From assembly GCF_020387415.1 (NCBI RefSeq), contig NZ_JAGWCB010000012.1:496001-560000 (forward strand): a stretch of DNA of 64,000 bases. Direction: 5' to 3'. Source of the DNA: Ideonella benzenivorans (GTDB lineage: Bacteria; Pseudomonadota; Gammaproteobacteria; Burkholderiales; Burkholderiaceae_C). The notes beneath the pieces are model-generated. The model was not told the DNA's origin. It did no database searches and worked only from the letters and a program-made list of their open reading frames with translations. Made by a program: the position numbers and the translations under genes. The stretch's first letter is position 1, and each line of letters begins with the position of its first letter. Below are positions 54,893-64,000 of this stretch, piece after piece.

Positions 54893-56695
54893 ATGGACAC
54901 CCGCCATCCCCCAGCCCGCCGCCACATCGAACGCCTGCGCGAGACCCTGCGCGCCGCCGGTCTGCAGGCGGTGCTGGTGCCCTCCAGCGACCCTCACCTG
55001 AGCGAATACCTGCCGGCGCATTGGCAGGGGCGCGTCTGGTTCTCGGGCTTCACCGGCTCGATGGGCACGCTGGTGGTCACGCTGGAGGAGGCCGCCGTCT
55101 TCGCAGACAGCCGCTACTGGGTGCAAGCCGAGGCCGAGCTGGCCGGCAGTGGCATCACGCTGGTGAAGATCCCCACCGGCGCTGCCACCCACCACCTGGA
55201 CTGGATCACCCAGCATGTGCAGGCCGGCCAGACGCTGGCCGTGGATGGCCAGGTGCTGGGCCTGGCCGCCGCACAGCAGCTGCGCCAGGTGACGGAGCAG
55301 GCCGGCATCCGGCTGGTGACCGGCCAGGACCCGCTGGCCGCCGCCTGGGACGACCGCCCCGGCCTGCCCACCGCCGCCATCTACGACCAACCCGAGGCCG
55401 ACCGGTCGCGCCGGACCAAGCTGGCCCTGGTGCGCGACGCCCTGGCTGCCCGGGGCGCCACGCACCACCTGGTGTCCTCGGTGGACGACATCGCCTGGAT
55501 CACCAACCTGCGCGGCGCGGACGTCGAGTACAACCCGGTCTTCCTGGCCCATCTGTTGATCTCGCCCCAGACGGCCACCCTGTACGTGGGCGCGGGCAAG
55601 ATCCCCGCCCCCTTGGCCACCACGCTGGCGGCCGAGGGCATCACGCTGGCCGACTACGCTCAGGCGGCGGCCGGCCTGGCCGCACTGCCGGCCGATGCCG
55701 TGCTGTGGGTGGACCCCAAGCGGGTCACCCTGGGCCTGCGCGAGGCCGTGCCTGCCGGGGTGAAGGTGATCGAGGCCATCAACCCCAGCACCCTGGCCAA
55801 GAGCCGCAAGACCGAGGCCGAGGTGGCCCATGTGCGCGAGGCCATGATCGCCGATGGCGTGGCCATGGCCCGCTTCTATGCCTGGTTCGAGGCAGCACTG
55901 GCGCGCGGCGAGCGCATCACCGAGATCACGGTCGACGAGAAACTGAGTGCGGAGCGCGCCGCCCAGCCCGGCTTTGTCGGCCTGTCGTTCCCGACCATCG
56001 CTGGCTTCAACGCCAATGGCGCCATGCCGCACTACCGCGCCACACCGGAGGCGCATGCCGTGATCGAGGGCAACGGCCTGCTGTTGATCGACTCGGGGGC
56101 CCAGTACATCGGCGGCACCACGGACATCACCCGGGTCTGGCCCATCGGCACGCCCACGGCGGCCCAGAAGGCGGATTTCACCCGGGTGCTCCGGGGCACG
56201 ATGAACCTCTCACGCGCCCACTTCCCGCTGGGCACACTCAGCCCGATGCTGGACGCGCTGGCCCGCGCACCGCTGTGGGAGGCCGGCCTGGACTACGGCC
56301 ACGGCACCGGCCACGGCGTGGGCTACTTCCTGAACGTGCATGAAGGGCCACAGTCGATCAGCAAGACCCAGCCCCAACCCGACATGGCGATGCAGCCCGG
56401 CATGATCACCTCGATCGAGCCGGGTCTGTACCGGCCGGGCCAGTGGGGCGTGCGCATCGAGAACCTGGTGCTCAACGTCGCCGCCGGCCACACCGACTTC
56501 GGCGACTACCTGCGCTTCGAGACCCTGACGCTGTGCCCGATCGACACCCGCTGCCTGGACCTCTCGCTGCTGCGACCCGACGAGATCGTCTGGCTGGACG
56601 ACTACCACGCCACCGTGCGTGAACGCCTGGCTCCCCGGCTGGCTGGGGACGCGCTGGCCTGGCTGCTGGCCCGCACGGAGCCCATCGGGATCTGA
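54893..56695 (+). CDS. Xaa-Pro aminopeptidase (M24B, long form)
   Basis: Cytosolic aminopeptidase P of 600 aa from the ATG at 54893 (MDTRHPPARRHIERLRETL). Three pita-bread-related domains are expected, with two N-terminal creatinase-like domains (VPSSDPHLSEYLPAHW; SSVDDIAWITNLRGADVEYNPVF) and the C-terminal catalytic domain with metal ligands in LLIDSGAQYIGGTTDITRV, DYGHGTGHGVGYF, HEGPQSI, TSIEPGLYRPGQWGVRIENLV. All five ligand positions are present. CTAGAATGGG (54822-54831) gives a candidate -10 about 65 bp upstream, so it may be separate from the kinase operon. Confidence 0.93.
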   Translation: MDTRHPPARRHIERLRETLRAAGLQAVLVPSSDPHLSEYLPAHWQGRVWFSGFTGSMGTLVVTLEEAAVFADSRYWVQAEAELAGSGITLVKIPTGAATHHLDWITQHVQAGQTLAVDGQVLGLAAAQQLRQVTEQAGIRLVTGQDPLAAAWDDRPGLPTAAIYDQPEADRSRRTKLALVRDALAARGATHHLVSSVDDIAWITNLRGADVEYNPVFLAHLLISPQTATLYVGAGKIPAPLATTLAAEGITLADYAQAAAGLAALPADAVLWVDPKRVTLGLREAVPAGVKVIEAINPSTLAKSRKTEAEVAHVREAMIADGVAMARFYAWFEAALARGERITEITVDEKLSAERAAQPGFVGLSFPTIAGFNANGAMPHYRATPEAHAVIEGNGLLLIDSGAQYIGGTTDITRVWPIGTPTAAQKADFTRVLRGTMNLSRAHFPLGTLSPMLDALARAPLWEAGLDYGHGTGHGVGYFLNVHEGPQSISKTQPQPDMAMQPGMITSIEPGLYRPGQWGVRIENLVLNVAAGHTDFGDYLRFETLTLCPIDTRCLDLSLLRPDEIVWLDDYHATVRERLAPRLAGDALAWLLARTEPIGI

Positions 56696-56741
56696 GGCCC
56701 CCTGCGGCTCGCCGGACAGGCGGGCCGCAGGAGCGCCCGGC

Positions 56742-57110
56742 TTACTGGGCCGCGCTGGCCGCCGAGGCCGGCGCCGCCGGGGCCACGGCCGCAGCGGGCT
56801 CGACCTTCTTCAACTTGAACTGCACCATCGCGGGCACGACGTTGGCCGCGTCCAGCGGGCTGCGCTCGGCGAATTCGATGGTCTCGGGCTCGTAGCCGTC
56901 CAGCGTGGCAGTGAAGCGGTAGACGCTGAACCAGCCGAACTGGTCATTGACGGTCTTCACGAACGGCGTGGTGCCGATCACCGCGCCCTTTTCACCGTTG
57001 TAGCTGACCTGCGCCCCCGGCGGGTCGGATTCGAAGTGGGCGGTGGACGCGCAGCCGGTGGCGATGGATGCCACGGCCAGAGCGGCGGCAAGGCGGACAA
57101 AACGAGACAT
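56742..57110 (-). CDS. Small PEGA-like lipoprotein
   Basis: Exported lipoprotein of about 122 aa. The ATG at 57110 (MSRFVRLAAALAVASIATGCAS) has AGGA 8 bases before it; an ATG five codons upstream is in frame. Lipobox IATGC. The mature part, HFESDPPGAQVSYNGEKGAVIGTTPF, matches a PEGA-type surface domain (PPGAxVxxNG...GxTP). The C-terminal 25 residues are an Ala/Pro tail. Function unknown. Convergent with aminopeptidase P. Confidence 0.75.
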   Translation of the reverse strand: MSRFVRLAAALAVASIATGCASTAHFESDPPGAQVSYNGEKGAVIGTTPFVKTVNDQFGWFSVYRFTATLDGYEPETIEFAERSPLDAANVVPAMVQFKLKKVEPAAAVAPAAPASAASAAQ

Positions 57111-57253
57111 TGGACGTTTCCTCATGGTGTTGTAGTAGCGACAGGCCGCCAGATCCGATGCGGACCGGGCGGCCTGATTCATGAGTCTCGTTCAAAGCCC
57201 TGCGCCTGCCGATAGACGAACTGAGGAGGTTCGGCGGCGGTGACATTCCACAC

Positions 57254-57285
57254 AAAAAAACGCCCCTCAAACATGGGGGGCGTTT
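57254..57285 (-). terminator. Rho-independent terminator of ettA
   Basis: 9-bp stem AAACGCCCC/GGGGCGTTT with an A/T-rich loop and T7 on the minus strand, 33 bp past the ettA stop. Confidence 0.87.
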
Positions 57286-57318
57286 CTTCGGTGCCGCAAG
57301 TGCAAAGTGCGCAGCGGC

Positions 57319-58983
<1,665 letters not shown>

Positions 58984-59114
58984 TGCTTGTCCCGAAAGAA
59001 GAGGAAAGCCGGTCACAACGGACCGGCCCGCCGCACTGCAGACCGCAGGCAGCGGGAAATGAAAGAAGTGCAAGAGCCGGTGCGCGGCCTGCGGCCAGCC
59101 CGACGAATCCGCAA

Positions 59115-60959
59115 TTATCGCGCGGACGGCCAGCCCAGCGGCAGCTGCGGTGATGCGCCGGCGTCGGCCAGGGCCAATTCGGCCGGGATCGGCCGGGAGC
59201 CGCGGTCCCAGCCCTCGATCAGCCGGCGCAACGCCTGGGCGGCGATCGGCTGGGCCAGCAGATTGCCCTGGACCGCGGTGCAGCCCGCCTGCTGCAGCAC
59301 ATCGAGCTGGGCGGCCTCCTCGACCCCTTCGGCCACCGTGCGCATGCCCAGCAGCCGGGCCAGTTCGACGATGGTGCGCACGATCGCGCGGGCGTCGGGA
59401 TAGCCCAGCAGTTCGCGCACGAAGGCACGGTCGATCTTCAGGGTGTCGAAGGGGAAGCGGCGCAGATAGGCCAGCGAGGAGTAGCCGGTGCCGAAGTCGT
59501 CCAGCGCGATCTGCACGCCCAACGCCTTGATCTGGTGCAGGTTGCTCATCGCCGTCGGGGTGGCGTCCAGCATCACGCCTTCGGTGATCTCGACCTCCAG
59601 CCGCCCCGGGGCCAGGCCCGTGCTGGACAGAGCCCGGCGCACGTCGTCCACCAGGCCGGGCTGCATCATCTGCACCGGCGACACATTGACCGAGATCCGC
59701 AGGTCGCCCAGCACGCTCTGGGCTTCCTCGCAGGCCCGCTGCATCACCCAGGCGCCGATCTCGCCGATCAAGCCGCACTTCTCGGCCACCGGGATGAATT
59801 CGGCGGGAGGCACCCAGCCCAGCGTGGGGTGCTGCCAGCGCACCAAGGCCTCGGCACTGACCACCTGCCAGGCCTCGATCGCCACCCAGGGCTGCCAGGC
59901 CAGGCTCAGCTCGCCACGCGACAAGGCCTCGCGCAGCTCGTGTTCCAAGACCACCTGCCGGCGGCTGCGCTCGCCCATCCAGGGGGCGAAGTACTCGCAC
60001 CGGCCCCGACCGCGCTCCTTGGCGGCGCTCAGGGCCAGATCGGCATGCCCCAGCACATCGTCGACCGTCTCGCCATGGTCGGGGATGAGGGCCACCCCCA
60101 TGCTGGCCGAGGGGTGAACCAAACGGCCCTTGACCTCGCCGGGGGCGTTGATCACCTGCATCAGCCGGCGGGCGAGCTGCTGGATCTCGTCGTCGCTGCG
60201 CACATCGTCCAGCAACACTGCGAACTCGTCCCCGCCCAAACGCACCACCAGGTCCGACTTGCGCAGCACCGACTGCAGCCGCTGGGCCACCATGCGCAGC
60301 GCCGCGTCACCCACCGAATGTCCCAGGGCATCGTTGATGGACTTGAAGTTGTCCAGATCGAGCACGATCAGCGCGCTGCGGCGCGGCGAATCACCGCGGT
60401 AGGCCAGGATCTGCAAGAGGCGCTCGTGCAACTGAGACCGGTTGGCCAGCCCAGTGAAGGCATCCTGGTACCCCGCGGCCGGTGCGGACGGCAGATCGGG
60501 CGTGGCATCTGACACCACGCCACGCCACCCCACGCAGGTGCCGGCGGCATCCCGCAGCGGCTTGGCCGACACCGACCACCAGCGCAAGCCCGCCGCCCCG
60601 TGGACCTGCAGGGCCAGGTCACGAAAGGGCTTGCCCCGCGCCAGAGCATCGCGCAGGGCCTGCACGCCCTGATGGGCGGCGGCCGGGGCCACCTGCACGC
60701 GCTCCAGCAGCTCCAGCCAGGGCTGCTGCCGCAACTGCTCGGGCGGCAGCCCCAGCCAGTCCGCCAAACGCTCTCCGCCCAGGGCCACCCGGCCCTGGGC
60801 ATCCAGGTCCCACAGCACGTCGCGCACCCCGTCGTCCGACAGCTCGCCCGGCAGGGGCGTGGCATCGCCATACCCCCAGCCGTCGCCGGCGCACCGGCAT
60901 TCCCACCAGTTGCGCAGGTGTGCAAACAGACGGGACCAATGGGCTGAAAAGTACGGCAT
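59115..60959 (-). CDS. Diguanylate cyclase/phosphodiesterase with PAS domain (GGDEF-EAL)
   Basis: Cyclic-di-GMP signalling protein of 614 aa without membrane helices. A PAS-like N-terminus (about 45-155: LWDLDAQGRVALGGERLADWLG...GWRGVVSDAT) is followed by GGDEF (about 165-335) with the intact motif RLGGDEFAVLL, and EAL (about 345-600) with SAEALVRWQHP, the metal and catalytic residues in ISVNVSP, LEVEITEG, ALDDFGTGYSS, LKIDRAF and VAEGVE. Both active sites look usable, so direction depends on PAS input. An insertion sequence begins 79 bp upstream of the start. TACATT (60997-61002) is a candidate -10. The orn gene in this window removes pGpG, the product of EAL activity. Confidence 0.93.
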   Translation of the reverse strand: MPYFSAHWSRLFAHLRNWWECRCAGDGWGYGDATPLPGELSDDGVRDVLWDLDAQGRVALGGERLADWLGLPPEQLRQQPWLELLERVQVAPAAAHQGVQALRDALARGKPFRDLALQVHGAAGLRWWSVSAKPLRDAAGTCVGWRGVVSDATPDLPSAPAAGYQDAFTGLANRSQLHERLLQILAYRGDSPRRSALIVLDLDNFKSINDALGHSVGDAALRMVAQRLQSVLRKSDLVVRLGGDEFAVLLDDVRSDDEIQQLARRLMQVINAPGEVKGRLVHPSASMGVALIPDHGETVDDVLGHADLALSAAKERGRGRCEYFAPWMGERSRRQVVLEHELREALSRGELSLAWQPWVAIEAWQVVSAEALVRWQHPTLGWVPPAEFIPVAEKCGLIGEIGAWVMQRACEEAQSVLGDLRISVNVSPVQMMQPGLVDDVRRALSSTGLAPGRLEVEITEGVMLDATPTAMSNLHQIKALGVQIALDDFGTGYSSLAYLRRFPFDTLKIDRAFVRELLGYPDARAIVRTIVELARLLGMRTVAEGVEEAAQLDVLQQAGCTAVQGNLLAQPIAAQALRRLIEGWDRGSRPIPAELALADAGASPQLPLGWPSAR

Positions 60960-61037
60960 GAAAAGGAGTTACCGACCGGAAGAGGTGGTCCGGAGAAATG
61001 TAACCGGGGGAGGGGACAACACTCACCTCCGCCCTAG

Positions 61038-61053
61038 GGAAGGTCTGCACAAC
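61038..61053 (+). repeat. Left terminal inverted repeat of the IS
   Basis: GGAAGGTCTGCACAAC, identical to the reverse complement of 62193-62208. The similarity stops beyond 16 bp (ACCC inside the left end against CTCG inside the right). Confidence 0.93.
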
Positions 61054-61173
61054 ACCCGGCGCTGCGTGAGTTGATGCATCCGATTTCAGATGATGGCGAT
61101 TTCTGGCTCACGAGGTCCGCTTTCAGGCCGATTTCGCCCTGATTCACGGCCCTCTGGCCGCATTTGGACGCAC

Positions 61174-62157
61174 TCATCCCCGCATCTCCTGCAGCAACGT
61201 GCGGCGCACCATCCACAGGTTGGACAGCGCAAACAGCGTGTGCAGCTGCGCCGTGTTCTTGGCCAGTCCCCGATAGCGCACCTTCACATGCCCGAACTGG
61301 CGCTTGATCACCCTGAAAGGGTGTTCGACCTTGGCCCGGATGCGCGCCTTGATCTGCTCCAGCTGGTCCAGGATGGCGCCCATCGGCGTGCTCTTGTCCA
61401 GCACCTTGCGCTTGCCCGGCCGCATGGCCACGTGCCAGTTGACGTTGATCTCTTGCGTCTCTTCCCGCTTGCCAACGCCCTGGTAACCCGAGTCGGCAAA
61501 GACATCGGTTTCCGCTCCGTGCACCAACGCATGCGCCTGCGTCACGTCGTTGACGTTGGCCGCCGTGCCCACCACCGTGTGCACCAGGCCCGAGTCTGCG
61601 TCGACCCCGATGTGGGCCTTCATCCCGAAGTGCCACTGGTTGCCCTTCTTGGTCTGGTGCATCTCGGGGTCGCGTTCGCCGCTGCTGTTCTTGGTCGAGC
61701 TCGGCGCTGCAATGAGCGTGGCATCGACCACCGTCCCGCTCTTGAGCAGCAGGCCCTTGGCAGCCAGCGTGGCGTTGACAGTGGCCAGGATCTGCAAGCT
61801 CAGGTTGTGAGCTTCGAGCAGGTGGCGAAACCGAAGAATGGTGCTCTCGTCGGGCAGGTTGTCTTCCCCGGCATCCAGCCCCACGAACTCACGGAACAGC
61901 GCCATGTCGTACAGCGCCTCTTCCATGGCCGGGTCCGAGAGGTTGAACCACTGCTGCAGGAAGTGAATGCGCAGCATGGTCTCCACGGCAAACGGTGGGC
62001 GTCCGCCCTTGGCGCCAGGAGCTGGTGCGTGCGGCGCGATCAACGACACCAGCTCGGCCCAGGGCACCACCAGGTTCATCTCGTCCAGGAACTCGCGCTT
62101 GCGAGTCCTCTTGGTTTTGCGCTCGAATCCGCTCTCGCCCAGGCTCATCTGTTTCAT
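61174..62157 (-). CDS. IS5-family transposase (DDE)
   Basis: 327-aa DDE transposase, full length for the IS5 subgroup. The N-terminal region has TRKREFLDEMNLVVPWAEL. The catalytic triad is read as Asp in GTVVDATLIAAPSS, Asp in DVFADSGYQGV, and Glu in RAKVEHPFRVIKRQFG, where R-x3-E-x6-K is kept. PFAVETMLRIHFLQQWFNLSD is the conserved helical segment before the core. No frameshift, so the enzyme should be functional. Transcription runs in the same direction as the GGDEF-EAL gene beyond the left end. Confidence 0.95.
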   Translation of the reverse strand: MKQMSLGESGFERKTKRTRKREFLDEMNLVVPWAELVSLIAPHAPAPGAKGGRPPFAVETMLRIHFLQQWFNLSDPAMEEALYDMALFREFVGLDAGEDNLPDESTILRFRHLLEAHNLSLQILATVNATLAAKGLLLKSGTVVDATLIAAPSSTKNSSGERDPEMHQTKKGNQWHFGMKAHIGVDADSGLVHTVVGTAANVNDVTQAHALVHGAETDVFADSGYQGVGKREETQEINVNWHVAMRPGKRKVLDKSTPMGAILDQLEQIKARIRAKVEHPFRVIKRQFGHVKVRYRGLAKNTAQLHTLFALSNLWMVRRTLLQEMRG

Positions 62158-62192
62158 ACCGCCACTGTCTCACATCGGGCGCTGGCGCCGAG

Positions 62193-62208
62193 GTTGTGCA
62201 GACCTTCC
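62193..62208 (-). repeat. Right terminal inverted repeat of the IS
   Basis: Reverse complement of the left repeat, 16 of 16 bases, directly followed by the second copy of the CTAG target site. Confidence 0.93.
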
Positions 62209-62429
62209 CTAGGGGGGAAGGCCGGTGATGTGGAAATCCCTCATGCCGCGCCAGGCGTGCTGCTACACTGACGACAGGCCACTACCAGCACCAGCCTGAC
62301 GGTGGCCGCGTCGTTTCCGACGAAAGCCACGCTTTTCGACGTGCCGCTTCTGTCCATCCCGTCCGGTCCCCTGCTGGTCGCCCCTCTCTGCGGGCGACGG
62401 ATCGGCACCTGCTCCCTATCTGAGCCTCC

Positions 62430-63812
<1,383 letters not shown>

Positions 63813-63831
63813 AGCGACTCGCCGCTGAAAC

Positions 63832-63856
63832 AGCCGCCTTCGGGCGGCTTTTTTTC
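63832..63856 (+). terminator. Rho-independent terminator of rhlE
   Basis: 7-bp stem AGCCGCC/GGCGGCT with a TTCG tetraloop and T7, 20 bp after the rhlE stop. The remaining 144 bp to the window end show no gene or RNA that I can support. Confidence 0.9.
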
Positions 63857-64000
63857 GTCAGTATCGGGAGAAACACCCCATCTTGGGGCGCTCATTTCCG
63901 CGTCTTGCCCGCCGATGAGACAGGGTGAAATCTCGTCAGCCGGCACACCCGTCAATGGGCGCGCCGGTTTCCGCAGGTGTCCTGCTGGACCCGATACCTC

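Larger units (their letters stand above)
61034..62212 (-). mobile_element. IS5-family insertion sequence with CTAG target duplication
   Basis: 1171-bp element at 61038-62208 with perfect 16-bp terminal inverted repeats, GGAAGGTCTGCACAAC at 61038-61053 and its complement at 62193-62208, flanked by CTAG on both sides (61034-61037, 62209-62212). The 4-bp CTAG duplication fits the YTAR target preference of IS5. It contains one intact transposase gene. It sits in the gap between the divergent GGDEF-EAL and rhlE genes, and appears recent and potentially active because its ends and the reading frame are undamaged. Confidence 0.93.

Noticed and set aside
58984-60000. In-frame extension of ettA upstream to base 60000
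   Set aside because: It would run across the GGDEF-EAL coding sequence and adds 339 unconserved residues. The MAQYVFTM start matches the family.
62222-62429. Small gene or structured RNA between the IS and rhlE
   Set aside because: The short frames there lack start signals and no familiar RNA fold was seen. A helicase leader with autoregulatory structure is possible but not supported.

Overview
The window is a gene-dense stretch of a high-GC chromosome with short intergenic gaps and almost entirely housekeeping content. Gene families and order point to a betaproteobacterium of the order Burkholderiales, and I infer the Leptothrix/Rubrivivax/Ideonella/Roseateles side of it. The markers are surE-pcm-nlpD, rpsP-rimM-trmD-rplS, hupB next to tRNA-Val and ppiD, earP with an arginine-type efp, DUF3579 opposite argD-argF, and a kinase-universal stress protein fusion. 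There is no sign of a large island, prophage or CRISPR array. One intact insertion sequence is present.

Layout, left to right. 1-4 kb: ftsH (3' end outside the window), rlmE, a YhbY-type RNA-binding protein, a DUF4149 membrane protein and greA. 4-9.3 kb: the carA - LeuE-like exporter - carB pyrimidine/arginine operon. 9.4-11.3 kb: a secreted PA-domain zinc metalloprotease with a small secreted partner. 11.4-16.2 kb: a YccA/BI-1 membrane protein, rlmD, and nlpD-pcm-surE with no rpoS after nlpD. 16.3-19.3 kb: an uncharacterised two-component pair. 19.4-23.3 kb: tRNA-His, ppiD, an orphan PhnD-like periplasmic protein, tRNA-Val and hupB. 23.3-26.5 kb: pgsA, a small lipoprotein and uvrC. 26.5-31.4 kb: a translation-modification stretch (earP, efp, a DUF3445 putative haem N-demethylase, mnmC). 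31.4-38 kb: rpiA, pyrD, orn, an M48 peptidase, rsgA, an AmpE/CobD-like protein and a Nudix hydrolase. 38-40.5 kb: the rpsP operon. 40.5-42.3 kb: DUF47-pit phosphate uptake. 42.3-46.1 kb: five genes (hda, HAD phosphatase, pcnB, folK, DUF486) joined by four successive ATGA overlaps. 46.3-49.3 kb: a SirB1-like protein, murJ and rpsT. 49.3-52.2 kb: DUF3579 and argD-argF. 52.2-54.8 kb: metallophosphoesterase, Ser/Thr kinase-USP fusion and a YkgJ-type cysteine-cluster protein. 54.9-61 kb: aminopeptidase P, a lipoprotein, ettA and a GGDEF-EAL protein. 61.0-62.2 kb: an IS5-family element with perfect ends and a CTAG target duplication. 62.4-63.8 kb: rhlE.

Translation, RNA processing and ribosome assembly dominate: rlmE, YhbY, rlmD, earP/efp, mnmC, orn, rsgA, trmD, rimM, rpsP, rplS, rpsT, pcnB, ettA, rhlE and two tRNAs. 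carAB with argD-argF, and pyrD, cover carbamoyl phosphate use in arginine and pyrimidine synthesis. The best candidates for less-described biology are the phosphatase/kinase-USP/YkgJ operon, the orphan PhnD-like protein between the tRNA genes, the protease/partner pair, 11-bp repeats ahead of DUF47-pit, and a hairpin at the end of pit that lies on the rpsP -35 box. Nothing seen amounts to a clearly new defence or mobile system.
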